DNA of 64,000 nucleotides, taken from contig BGZK01001438.1 of NCBI GenBank assembly GCA_005406025.1, forward strand, positions 1-64,000, in the 5' to 3' direction. Shown piece after piece: positions 48,370-59,240 of the stretch. Numbering within the stretch: position 1 is the first letter of the stretch; every line of letters starts with the position of its first letter. This stretch comes from Eumeta japonica. Lineage: Eukaryota > Arthropoda > Insecta > Lepidoptera > Psychidae. Position numbers and translations under genes: made by a program. The notes below the pieces were generated by a model that was not told where the DNA came from, searched no databases, and worked only from the letters and a program-made list of their open reading frames with translations.

Positions 48370-48660
48370 GATAAGTCTAAGACAATCGCTAGCGCAGCCC
48401 GCCGTCCGCGGCGTTCGGCGTCGCCCGGCGCTCGGCGTCGCCCGGTCTCGTCGCGGTCTAATTTGCGCTCGCGACAAATCGCCGGCGCTCCGGTTTGGGC
48501 GGGCGGGGCGCGGGGCGCGGGCGGGGGCGCGCCGGCCCCGTCATTCCGAATCGGCGGAAACGGTGTCGCTCGCTCCACTTGCATTCGGGGTTAGGCGGGT
48601 GCGAGCGCGTTTCGCTCGTTCAGGGACGAGGGACGCGCTGTGCGGCTTCTTACGATCAAG
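48370..48660. promoter_or_regulatory. CpG-rich island, candidate promoter
   Basis: Dense GC-box-like words (GGGCGGGGCG, GCGGGCGGGG), followed by TTCGCTCGTTCAGGGACGAG. Frames on both strands (48352-48594, 48360-48584) are Arg/Pro/Ala-rich chance frames. A perfect GTCGCGAG/CTCGCGAC hairpin follows at ~48828-48861. Confidence 0.35.
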
Positions 48661-49330
48661 TTTTCGAGCTATGAACTTGGTGACTTTAATGCAATAAGGA
48701 TTGATACCAGTAAACGCGTGACAAAATAGTCAAAATTTTGTTGGGAAGTACGGAATCAGTAATAGACCGACAGCGGCAGTGCGCGGTGCGCAAAGTCGAC
48801 CTGTATTGACCAAATAGCGTGCGACCCGTCGCGAGAAGTTTTTTTCAGCCTCGCGACAACTTCTTAAACATTTACTTTGATTTTTGTAAATTAGTCCGAT
48901 TTTTCACGTACAGTAATGTCGCTGTTATATTTTTGATGTATTTATAAATAATTTTCAAAAAGCTAGTTTTCCTTTTTTCTTCTCAGAATTCAACCCCCGT
49001 ATAAAGCTCCAACGCGACGTCATTCACCGTCGTAGAGTTACTCCGCCAAGACGCAATCCCGTGTTCAGTATCAGATTGTTATCACTATTGCTCTCTAATG
49101 TACGCATTCATACAATACATTGGTTTCAACCATTGAACGTTCCCTCCTGGACCTAAGACGTGTCGATCTTACATCTGTGGCGTGTACAATTTTGAGTACT
49201 ACAGTGATTGAATATAAAAATACACATAACGTATAGAAACAGGTCGAATTAAACAAAGGTTGTAAAACAACACACAAATGGAAAACGGTATCTCGTATGA
49301 AGTTTTCGACACTGATTTTATAAATAAAAA

Positions 49331-49794
49331 ATTGGTTGCCTGTAAAGTCGGTATACGGGCGAAAGTTTTACGTGACAACGACTTTGAATGGTAAAATCAT
49401 TTTAATGTGAATATTCATTCGTATAGTAGGAAGAAGGATGAAATAATAGTAACAATTTAAAACATTTATTTATACAAAGAATTATATTTAAAACATTAAT
49501 TTATACAAAGAATCTCGCACTGAATTTCATATTAACAAAATTTTATTTTTACCTTTACACATACATACGTATTTATATACAAATATACATACAACTTGCA
49601 ATACATTTGCAAGCTATGCACTAATTCTCTAGTGCTGCGCGCGGCAGACCGATCATAGTTGAGTGGGAGAGAGACGCAAGGCATTCGGCGGGCCTCTCTC
49701 TCGTTCGGTGACTCATCGTAACGTTACCGAGCGTTACACTTTTTCATAAGTGACTCCCAGCCGCAACCTAATTTAAGACGTTGTCACGTCAAAA
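49331..49794 (+). mobile_element. ~460-bp non-autonomous repeat, copy 7
   Basis: Same element with complete ends and intact central palindromes. Left flank ends AATAAAAA, right end is TCAAAA followed by TTTTGG. Confidence 0.85.
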
Positions 49795-50280
49795 TTTTGG
49801 AATGTTTCAATTCGAATAGATATTTGCAATCAACGATATAATAATAAATTTAAAATAATCTGCGAGGGAACCAGAAGGCAGATCTGTTAATTTAATGATT
49901 ATAGATGACGTACTGAACTCGGGCCGACTCGCCGCTTACTTTATTATCTCGCAAATCTAATCGCGGTATTGAAAATTTAAAACACACATATATTCTTCGT
50001 AGGGAATGCGACTGCTAAAGATATTATTAAAATTCTTCAAAATTCAAATGAAACTATAATGAACGTAACCTGCCGCTGTCACGATGCATTTATATCCAAA
50101 AACTTAGGATCCAAGCAGGTAGCTCTGACTCGTTTACGTCACGAGTTGTTGCCTAAAGGTGAATATATTTAAACATGCTGAAGCCTAGTATCGAACGTAA
50201 TATTCACCAATAACTGAAAAATAATATATTAATTATTATGAATATGTCAATGAGCATAATACATATTGAAATTAATATTT
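49795..50280. other. Non-coding stretch
   Basis: Nothing recognised right of repeat copy 7. Confidence 0.45.
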
Positions 50281-50470
50281 GGTTTTTTTTAGAGTTCCGC
50301 AGTCAACGAGGAACCCTTATAGTTTCGCCGTGTCCGTATGTCTGTCTGTCCGTGGCTTAGCTCGAGGACTCAGTACTAGAAAGCTGTAATTTAGTGTCGA
50401 TATACATATTAATCAAGCCGACAAATTTTAAAATAAAATCTCGAATAAATAATTGTTTTAGGTTACCTCC
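50281..50470 (+). repeat. Dispersed repeat of the AGGGTTCC type, partial
   Basis: GGTTTTTTTTAGAGTTCCGC, GAGGAACCCTTATAGTTTCG, then CCGTGTCCGTATGTCTGTCTG and GTCCGTGGCTTAG resemble the start of the element at 44066, at closer similarity to the usual lepidopteran form. The right end is not found. Confidence 0.6.
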
Positions 50471-50722
50471 TCTACAGGTAAAACGGTACTAATTACGTTA
50501 AATAAGCTAGATAGATAAGTTAGAGAAGTCGTTTAACAATATTACGGTGTTTGAAAACTGTTTTGGGATTTCGTGTTGCCTTTGCAGATCTTAAACTTTA
50601 ACACACTAGTAAAGGAAAACTATTACAGCTAAATAGTCCTTACAACGAGCAGCAGTACTTTCATCTGTTCAAAAGGAAACTTTTGTACTAATTCTAAGTT
50701 CGTATACTGCACTCTAAAAACA

Positions 50723-50763
50723 TTAAAGCTAACTAAGAGAGATTTTCTCTAAGTTAGCGTTAA
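50723..50763. repeat. Short inverted repeat
   Basis: TTAAAGCTAACTAAGAGA and TCTCTAAGTTAGCGTTAA pair over ~18 positions with two mismatches, with a 5-base loop. It lies at the left edge of the hairpin-dense 50.7-52.7 kb stretch. Confidence 0.5.
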
Positions 50764-50821
50764 ATTAATCAAACCAACTGTGAAATTATATACATCAACG
50801 AAAACTGATTCGTTATAACAA

Positions 50822-50888
50822 TTAGTTCATTTGTGATTGAACTAACAATGTAGGTACTATGTTATTTCTAACAAGTATATACATTGTT
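50822..50888. repeat. Two adjacent small hairpins
   Basis: TTAGTTCA / TGAACTAA (50822-50844) is followed at once by AACAATGTAGGTACT / AGTATATACATTGTT (50844-50888), the latter with a two-base internal loop. Both belong to the hairpin-dense stretch. Confidence 0.45.
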
Positions 50889-51926
50889 TCTATCATTACT
50901 TGCTTTCTTGCATAATTTGATCAGTTTATTTAGTTAACTCATAAACATATATAGGATATAGACTAAATCAATTCAGAATAAATTCATTGAAACATTTAAT
51001 AAATAGTAGTTTTAATACTTTTCATTATAAAATTTATTAAGTAGTATTCGATTTACCTAATACCTGTTAATTAGATCAACTACTCTAATACTTCTCATTT
51101 TTGAAACAAGAAAGATAAAATGATCGCCTTTAATACTTCATATTATTGAATTAACTATAAATTAAATATTAAATTGTACTAATAGTAATTGTTTAAAACG
51201 ATTTTCATATTATTTGATATAAATAATCGATTTATCAATTGAAATAAGTGACTACCCTTCCTACCTTCCCTCAAAGGGTTGCGCGGGAGCCGGAGGCAAA
51301 GCCTACTGAAGAAATCTATCGCAAATCAATAGTTGCATGAATAGTTGTTTGTGTGCCGCTCGAGTTAAAATCGATTTATTTCGTTCATGACTTCTTTGTT
51401 TATTTATTTAGTACCTATTTGTATTATTTACGAATAGTCAGACGTAGTTACATCATTGAATGAGATAGTTGTCGTATTGTTGGTTGGTGTTGATGTTGAA
51501 GACCAAGTGTACATGTACCTAAAGTATAAGGAACTAAAGAACAAACCAAACATAACACAGAAGGTTGTCAGTTTCTACAATTCATTAATATCGCCGGTAC
51601 CTTGTAACAAATATTTTAAGAATAGCATAAAAATATGTAAAGTTGCACTGTACTATTTAAAAATTAGTTAAAAATATTTTCTACCTGTTTTCACTTCTTG
51701 TTGTGAAATTAGATTTTTTTAATGTGGTATGTTCTATGAATTATTTATAAGCTGTGATAATTTTAATATAAATAGGCTTATGTTTCTTTTCATTACACTA
51801 ACATTAACTTTGGTTTTCTTTAATGGCTGATAGATAACACATAGCACGGCACACGGCCGTGGTGAGCACGGTGCAGGCTAGTTGCGGGTGGAGTAATGCA
51901 TTACGCTAGGTATTAAAATTAGTGCT

Positions 51927-51984
51927 AGGCTTAAGATATTTTGTTCACTTTGAAAATTCAAAGTAAATAAAATATCTTAAGCCT
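51927..51984. ncRNA. Candidate hairpin RNA 1 of a cluster (58 nt)
   Basis: AGGCTTAAGATATTTTGTTC then ACTTT pairs with AAAGTAAATAAAATATC then TTAAGCCT: 25 positions, one mismatch and one G-T pair, with an 8-base loop. It is the first of three hairpins within 450 bp. Confidence 0.4.
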
Positions 51985-52013
51985 GTATTAATAATTCATA
52001 CTCAACTTTAAGA

Positions 52014-52084
52014 CCACATTTGAGTTAGCACTGGAAGTGCTGTCCTAACTAATACATGGTACTTCAGGTCAATCTCAAATGTGG
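52014..52084. ncRNA. Candidate hairpin RNA 2 of a cluster (71 nt)
   Basis: Terminal arms CCACATTTGAG and CTCAAATGTGG are exact complements. Further in, CTGGAAGTGC faces GTACTTCAG with a one-base bulge, so the whole forms a bulged stem of precursor size. A competing inner palindrome AGCACTGGAAGTGCT exists in the 5' arm. Confidence 0.4.
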
Positions 52085-52279
52085 AACATATCAACTATCA
52101 ATCACGCGTTACAGGTGATTAGGAGTAAACTTTAGGACAACCAGTCATATGCAAACTCATGGACATTCTCAGTATTGAGTTCGATTTCTTGATGCGGACC
52201 TTAGTCAATCAAACAAAATGTTACTTATGGTCTCTTCCACTAACTGCTTTTAAACTGATTTTCAACAAAAATCACTTTT

Positions 52280-52373
52280 AAAATTAGTTTTGCGTTCCAT
52301 GTCCTCCTTTTAACAGTTTTTCAGCCTCGACAACTGTTAAAAGGAGAACGTGGAGGATTGTAATGCTAATTTT
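52280..52373. ncRNA. Candidate hairpin RNA 3 of a cluster (94 nt)
   Basis: Inner stem: TCCATGTCCTCCTTTTAACA pairs with TGTTAAAAGGAGAACGTGGA (two G-T type changes). The outer ends AAAATTAG and CTAATTTT pair exactly after an internal loop. Size and shape resemble a pre-miRNA with basal stem. Confidence 0.45.
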
Positions 52374-52559
52374 ATAATGTTAAATATTAATTTGAAAGAA
52401 GATACAAGGAAAGGCTCTCAGTGGATTTAAACAAGAATAACTTAATTGTCATTATAATGTTACCAGTTAGGATTAAACAAGTTTCATAGTTGATTTAAGT
52501 AATGAATTTAACCAGAATAAACATTATATGGTTCAAATGTAACAAGTTCTAAATTTAAC

Positions 52560-52735
52560 TAATTAAGGTGAATCAATTACTATAATCATTTCTATGTTGG
52601 TACTGATCATAGTCTTAGTTGAATTTATTAAATTAAATTAGTTATTATAGTAATTTTCTTCTTGATATTGATTGAATTTGTTAAGATAAATTAGTCGGTA
52701 TGGCCATTTTTTATATTAATACTGAATAAGATCTA
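52560..52735. repeat. Diverged tandem/inverted AT-rich repeat
   Basis: AATTACTATAAT (52577) and ATTATAGTAATT (52640) are exact complements. Between them ACTATAATCA / TGATCATAGT forms a nested hairpin. TTGAATTTATTAAATTA and TTGAATTTGTTAAGATA also occur as a direct pair ~57 bp apart. Confidence 0.4.
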
Positions 52736-52889
52736 AATTGCTTTAGTTAACTAATAATAATAACAACAATACAGTTGACTAGTCCATTCTATAACGATAA
52801 TCAATCAAAATCATCTTATTTGAAGTGTCTAACATCTTGTTAGGCTCGTATGTAATTGAGATACTAGATCACGGTGTTCGCAATTTTGT

Positions 52890-52985
52890 TAATACAAAAC
52901 CAATTTTTTTTAGAGTATGTGACGGTCAACTACGGTACCCTACACTGCGCGTGATCCGACACACACTTGGTCGGTTTTTCTATGA
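52890..52985 (+). repeat. Dispersed repeat terminus
   Basis: GTACCCTACACTGCGCGTG followed by ATCCGACACACACTTGGTCG and GTTTTTC corresponds to the family end 'gagtccgactcgcacttggccggttttt'. Only this terminus is recognisable. Confidence 0.5.
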
Positions 52986-54061
52986 TTTAAACATTCAAAC
53001 AAACAAATCGCGATTTCGCTTGGTGCTCATAAAATGAATTCTATGCGCAGTTCGTCTGAAATTTCGGCCGATCTCGAAGTCAATTCCGGTTTCACTTTCG
53101 AACTTTGTCCGTTCCCGCTCTCAATTCAGATATCGAGCTCCACGTCGATATTGATCCTTTCTTAAGAATTGATGTCAGTGGTAACAAATTGCCATTTTTA
53201 TTAGTATATTTTTTTTTTTAATAAAAGGTATCCTATGCAAAACCATAACTTGCTTGTTTAAAACATTGGATTACAGTCCATCCAGCTGCATTGAAAGAGG
53301 AACATCCAAAGAATCATACTTTTACAATCGATATCATAAATAGTCTAAAACAATCTCTAAATGATTTTTCCTCGGATGGTCAAAGTCCAACGGCGATAAA
53401 TACTTTTAGTAGTAAGTATTTAACCAATGCTGGAATAAAATAAAAAGGCCTTCATTATATATAAATGCACATTTCGTGAAAATACGATAAGAGGCGTGTA
53501 TAAAATGTGGACTTACAAGCTAATACACGTAATATATTTTTTAATGTCAATGAAGATGAGCTAACTACATGAAGTAAGTGGAATCAGAAACATTATTTTA
53601 TGAAGAAGTACCCGGTATGTTTATATTAAATAGTAGTAAAATTCAATATCGACTCATCATTGTCATGTTACGAAAAGTAACTCCTAGAAAACTAGCCATG
53701 TTTCACTAACAATTTCCAAAAGTAAAAAAAAATATACTAATAATTCATTTTATGGCAATACACGTAGCAGTAAAAGAACCTTGGGAGAACGACCAGCTTT
53801 ATTTTATGTAAACAGTAAACAGAACATTTACTGTATACGTGCTCAAAATAGAGAGCTAGACATAATTTTTGTAACAAAGTCACGTCAATGCCTACAACGA
53901 AACCTATTGCTTAAATCTTGCTAAATGTTCCTGGAGCGAGAAAAAAAATCAGTCGACAACCTTGTATTGTACGCTGACTTCTGTTGGGCAACGCTTTGTA
54001 ATCCCTATTACGCCCTTCGTTCAATTATTCTAAGATATAAATTATGAGACCGGCAGCACGG
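52986..54061. other. Non-coding stretch
   Basis: Quasi-repeat tract 3, otherwise nothing recognised. Confidence 0.4.
53040..53165. repeat. ATCG-punctuated quasi-repeat, tract 3 (opposite strand)
   Basis: CCGATCTCGAAGTCAATTCC, GGTTTCACTTTCGAAC, TCAATTCAGATATCGAGCTC and CACGTCGATATTGATCC are pyrimidine-rich here, i.e. the complement of tracts 1 and 2. Confidence 0.35.
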
Positions 54062-54292
54062 TTTTAGGGTTCCGCAAGGCGCAGACGGGTGGAACCATAT
54101 AGAGGTGAAAATTGTATTATAATTGTACAGCCACCTTCGCGAAAGTAAAGAAATTGTAATCACATTCAAAGAAGTAAACACATAGAAAATTATCAAACGT
54201 CTCTCTTTCTTCAGTGGGATTCTAATAATGATCGTAATTTGAAATAACATCTAATGATCGGCCAAGGGCGAGTCAGCCTCAAGGGTTCGGTT
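54062..54292 (+). repeat. Dispersed repeat of the AGGGTTCC type, internally deleted
   Basis: Starts TTTTAGGGTTCCGCAAGGC and ends with GATCGGCCAAGGGCGAGTC followed by AAGGGTTCGGTTC. The end corresponds to the 'cgagtccgactcgcacttggccgg' terminus of the family. At ~230 bp it is much shorter than the 44066 copy. Confidence 0.5.
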
Positions 54293-54308
54293 CTTTAATT
54301 GCAATGCG

Positions 54309-54335
54309 ATACGCAACTCGCATAGCGTTGCGTAT
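54309..54335. repeat. Short inverted repeat
   Basis: ATACGCAAC and GTTGCGTAT are exact complements around a 9-base loop, just right of the repeat at 54062-54292. Confidence 0.45.
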
Positions 54336-55015
54336 TCCATTCGTATTTAGGAATGCATATGCATTTTATATTTGATTTGTGGCATTAATAGTGAGAATCT
54401 AAACTTGACGATTTTTACTTATCGTCAGTGAAGTTCTAATAGTGCGTAAGTCAAAAGAGCAAAATAATTGTTTCAAATTTTAGTCAGCTACATTTGAGGT
54501 ATACGTGTTCGGAAAAAGTATTTAAAATTAACTTATTGCAAGATAAAAAATTCGTTTTATATGAAAAAAATATATTATTAAGATATTACCACGAGTTACG
54601 CGGTGTTGATTAAAAATTGTTTGGACTTACGTTGTTTCCTATGTAGACTTGGTTATTAATAAAAACAAACAAAAAATTATTACTTTTAATAAACAACATC
54701 AATAAAATAAATTGCACAGGTTATACAACAACAATAGATGCCTATGAAATTGTAACGTTCTTTTTAATCAACATTTTTTCTTATACAAATTAAATATGTA
54801 ATTATTAGGTATTTGGTACCTATGTTTGTCAAACAAAATAATTAGCAAAATACACATTTTAATATCATAATATAATAGTAAAGTAGAAGGTAGTAGGTGT
54901 ACTACGAGTATTAATAAAAGTATTTCTAAAATTAAAACCTTAAGAAATAAAGAAAAGTATTTCTCTGAATTTGTTTGTTAACAATAAAAAATAATAATAC
55001 GAGATCAAATAATTA

Positions 55016-57103
55016 TTAATGGGGTAGAGAGTCGTAATAATTGTGACAGTCGAAAGGAATAATGGCTTTCAATTCTTGCAAATGGTGACATTTGCTTTTA
55101 TCTATTTTTGGTGCACTTTGGTAAAGCTTTGGTCTGCTGGTGAGTTTTTAGGGAACATTAACATTCTTCTTCGAGTTCTACCACGAGGCAACTCTTGATA
55201 CTCTGCATCATAGCTTAATTTATACTTAATTATTCCGTCAGGGTTATACTGCAGCACTTTTAAACCAGTGACAGTAGGGTCGTTGGTCGTTCGACCTGAA
55301 CGAATAGAGTCGTATATAAAGTAATCTTTTTAAGTGTAGTCCTAGAACAACTCGTAACTCAAAACTCAACTATGTAAGGTTGTTTAGGTATAGCCTCCTC
55401 GAAGAGTACTGCGTACTGAGAAGACAGGAAGATCTTTTATTTTTAGTTTTGTGCTCGATTGAACTGTGCACTGCGTCACACTCCATCTGCGTATGGCCAT
55501 TTCTTAGATCTTTTGTTCGATCCCAACATTCTTTTCTATCGCTAATTGCAAAAGTGCATTAGCAAAGAATTCATTCCTATTTTTTGCCGTACAGCTATCA
55601 GAATAAAGAATAATTGGAATACATTTGTGTTCTAAAGTTCTTCAAAGTATGTGTATAATACATGAAATAAATGCGGAAGCGGTGAGACCAGCATTAGTTT
55701 CGTCGAACCGACAGCAGTAGACGTCTTTGGTTGTTAGATTATACATCGTGAAATTATGTACACAGAGTTTGGTTTTATAATAAAGAGCACTAGCCTGTAA
55801 CTGAGGACACAATTTGACTGCTTGTAGGTCATGCATCAAAACGTGCACATCGCCAAATTGTTGAGCTCTTTCTTTATCCCTTACTTTTTCATTTCTGGCC
55901 ATGTCTTCTGATGGTATATGAGCGTTATATAAATCATCAGTTATATTACTCACTTTGTGTGAACAGCAAGTGTCATAATGTTCTTTTTTGGGTGTAAACA
56001 AGCTCAGGTTAAGCTTATCAAAAACTCTAAAAAGTGTTCAACGGCACAGTGCAACTTTTTGACACTCCGTGGCATATAATTTGTATAGCGTGGTTTTATG
56101 TCCAATCATCGGCTCTAAATATTATTTTAATGTATTGCTCTGCAATAGTGCGACGGCATTTTATGCAATGAAGGAAAAACCTGTTTAAGAAAAGCCGTGT
56201 AATCTTTTTTGATAATACGCTCTTCATTTACGTCATCGTTAGATGTTTTTGCTCCCTAGCAACTTACAATAGACTCTTTCAACCCTAAAGTTTGTAAAAA
56301 TGTCTACATACACACCTGAATTCGTCCAATAGATGTATTCAGAAAGTATTGTTAGCGTAAGTCAGTAAATATTCTCGTCTTAGAATTTACTATATTTTTA
56401 CTTGTTTTTTCTTGCAAATCAAGAAGTTAGATACAACATACTGTTCCTTTGCCCCCGTGTCATATCTTTCCAGAACTTGAAAAATATGTTCTGCTTTTCA
56501 TCGTCAGTTAAGTTTGAATGACCACGGACCTCAAATTTGTACAAAATGTAGAGATGCACCTAAGACCCATTTGACGTGATGAACGAGAACATATCATGAA
56601 GTACTTTGAATTCCACATTTTCTAAAACCTTCGTATCTCTATGATATCCTATATACTATTCTCCGTTCATATATTTAGTTCTTGTTTTAGATTTGTCCCA
56701 TTTCTTAGAGTCTCCAAACCTTTTTATACTTCTTTTTCTATTAGGGTTGAAATCTCCATATTCATGTTTCTGATAGTTGCTCTTCAACTGAATATGGAAC
56801 TGTCTCTTGAGACAGTGATTCATCTAAATGTGGAGCTGGATTTTGTAACACTTTATTTAGTGGCAGTTCTTCACAGGAAGGTGGAACTATTTCTTGTGAC
56901 AACTCTCCTACATAATGTTGACCAATTTCTTCAATCTCGACTGCAAACGTTACTGGTTCTTGTGATAGTTCTTGGTTTAATACTGAAGTGGTTTCATCGT
57001 TACATACAGACGGAAATTCCGGTAGGATTTGAATAGGCAAGTTACTTATATTTATACTTTGTAATTTCGATAAAGATACATTTCTTACTTTGCATAACTC
57101 CAA
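55016..57103 (-). pseudogene. Decayed ~2-kb transposon-derived ORF, nearly full length
   Basis: Minus-strand blocks in order: a start at 57103 with a Gln/Glu-rich N-terminal part containing repeated LSQE(P/I/T)V units; LTDDEKQNIF (~56500); FPSLHKMPSHY (~56170); TLFRVFDKLNLSLFTPKKE then DTCCSHKV (~56035-55965); KTKLCVHNFTMYNLTTKDVY (~55785); a YSD-like then AKNRNEFF-like block (~55610); KGHTQMECDAVHSSIE-like (~55480); DPTVTGLKVLQYNPDGIIKY (~55290); QELPRGRTRRR (~55190); then LQELKAIIPFDCHNYYDSLP and a stop at 55016-55018. These match a widespread insect family of multicopy transposon-like ORFs known to me by motif order but not by an agreed name. The D and H-x-Q motifs suggest a DDE-type nuclease-like core (inference). 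Frameshifts split it. Confidence 0.7.
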
Positions 57104-58539
57104 AATTTCAAAATTGTAACCGACTGACTGACTTACGCAGTGTTGACTCCTCAGGTTTACTTACGCGGTGTCAGTTTTATCGAAATATACAGCGCCATTG
57201 GCTAGGTATCTTTTTCCTGATGATTCGGAAAAAAGCGCGCGGTCTTTCTTCATCGAATAGTATCAAAATATTTAAACCATCAAAAAATGACTTACGCACT
57301 GTTAGAACTTCACTGACGTTATATTTTTTGTAAATCATGAGCGAGGCTCTATATTCCGCAAAGACGTCTAGATTTTAGACCTAGTTTTTTCGGACGTACG
57401 CTGAGAGGATATCCTAATTTTGTATATTTTATTATTTACTTGAATATCATTTGGGTAATTATGCATTTTAAAATTATACATGTTTACGTTTCTCATAACA
57501 AACTCACTTATTTGATGAGTCACATATATTACTCTGCATCAAAATTTGATTTTAATTTTCTAAACGGCACATCGAAATGATCCTTTAAAGTTGATTTTAA
57601 TTTATTTACGCCACATCTTTTTATTGAATCGCTTAAATATTTAAAGTATGTATCGAACCGTAACTTTTTTGTCCAGTTAATTTGGAAAAAATAAGCTGTG
57701 ACATGTCTGTACGAAGAAACGAGAATAATTTGGTAAGTTTTTCAATCGCGTATACAGAACCCTTAAAATGTAGTCAATACATGAAATAATTCACTTTTAA
57801 TGTTGATGTTGATGATATGTACTTTTGGTTTCATGTCGATGTTCGATGTGGCGTCTTAACGGTTTATAAGTCCATAGGCTGTACTTTCAGGAACAGAGTG
57901 TTTTCAAGTTATCCCCCTTTTCATTATAAAGTAGAACTATCATGGAACATAGAACGTGGATATGTTTTGTAAAATTACACATTACATTTTATACGTACTG
58001 AATCACGTATCTGAGCCATTGCGCCCGTCTCTTGGCTGGAGGACAACGATATAATTATTTTGATGGCGCCATAATATTTTCGACCGCAACAAGATTACTT
58101 GGTATTTAAAAGTAATGGTTGTGTTTACGCCGCCGATGGTATATCTAAAAATTCCTTTTGTTATACGGAAAGTTTATCAGGATAAAATTTGAAATCTCGA
58201 GTGTGGCTTATCTCAGACATGGGATGGTCCATAAATGCTTTGATTCTAAAATACAATCAGTTTCTTTATTCATATAAAACTACGAGACCCTAAATTTATT
58301 TCATAAAAAGTACTTATTTCTCTATTGGATATAGTTTATAATCAATCATTTAATGATATATCTGCGATAAGATCGAATAAATGTGGTTCGGCAGAATACA
58401 GAATTAACAAAAATTCATATGAAATTCTCATATCATTTGCCGTTAATTTTGTTTTTTGGGCGATTCGCAGATATCAACGGAATCGATGACATGCAACTCT
58501 AAATCACACTTGACCGTCTTTTGAAAACACCTAAAAAAA

Positions 58540-58820
58540 TAGTAAAGTATTCCGTGCGTGGGTGGCGACAGGTCGGCGGCTGACAAAACGCCGAAAAAAA
58601 GTCACCTGTTGCGAAGTCGATTTCAATAGGAACCGCCCGATATTTCGACGGCGGCCGCCCGCCGCGCCACAATCGCCATCACCAAAATATTTACCGGCTA
58701 CCTGTCTTTTATGACTGGTAGAACAACGAGATTTGATACACTTGCCGCTGTGCAACGATATTTACGGCGCACGCGCATTCAGCACCCTCGTCCGGCGGAC
58801 GCCCTTTGCTCTTCTCGGAA
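58540..58820. promoter_or_regulatory. CpG-rich patch
   Basis: GACGGCGGCCGCCCGCCGCG and nearby CG-rich words. A 96-codon frame (58733-59023) starts in it; its first half has a hydrophobic stretch (FALLGIVLCYALFGHLLVIS) but there is no family match, so I do not call it a gene. Confidence 0.25.
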
Positions 58821-59149
58821 TTGTTTTATGTTACGCGCTTTTCGGACATTTGTTAGTTATTTCAACCGGTAGCTGGACACCTGACAGAAATATTTATTTA
58901 TATGATCACTTATACAAAGACGCCCCAAGCGAGAGTTCAAAATTTAATACTCTTAATTCTTATTCATTCATCTACCTCAATTATTTTTTTATCAATTTGT
59001 TAATAAGAAAATATATAAAATGAAAGCAAAAATAAACATCGAGAAATTTATAATTAAGATAACCTTTAATTTTTTGTTCATAACACATAATGAAGTTATT
59101 TTTTTTAATATAAATTTGTCATTTTTATCATTTAAATAAATAGTATATC

Positions 59150-59240
59150 CTACATTAGTATGTACTATAACTATTAGCTATATAGCTATATACTATTAGC
59201 ATATAGTATAAACAAGTATATATAGTATATACTTGCTTAT
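59150..59240. repeat. AT palindrome cluster (TATA/AGCT-rich)
   Basis: Overlapping short palindromes (AGCTATATAGCTATATACT, ACAAGTATATATAGTATATA then CTTG). Low complexity; may be cruciform-prone. Confidence 0.5.

Larger units (their letters stand above)
46701..49330. other. Mostly non-coding stretch
   Basis: Outside the tail fragment at 47.4 kb and the CpG island at 48.4 kb, a GC-richer patch at 47770-47880 contains CCGCAGGTGTAC (donor-like). No coding frame. Confidence 0.4.

Noticed and set aside
48352..48594. Arg/Pro-rich frames on both strands
   Set aside because: Composition of a CpG island; no domain.
2905..49794. Reading the seven-copy repeat as a Helitron
   Set aside because: A clear 5' TC and 3' CTRR with a 3' hairpin were not seen; left unclassified.
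56641..57036. 131-codon plus frame, Leu/Val/Phe-rich
   Set aside because: Antisense of the Gln/Glu-rich N-terminus of the decayed transposon ORF.
58733..59023. 96-codon plus frame with a hydrophobic segment
   Set aside because: No family resemblance, starts in a CpG-rich patch and ends in AT-rich low-complexity sequence.
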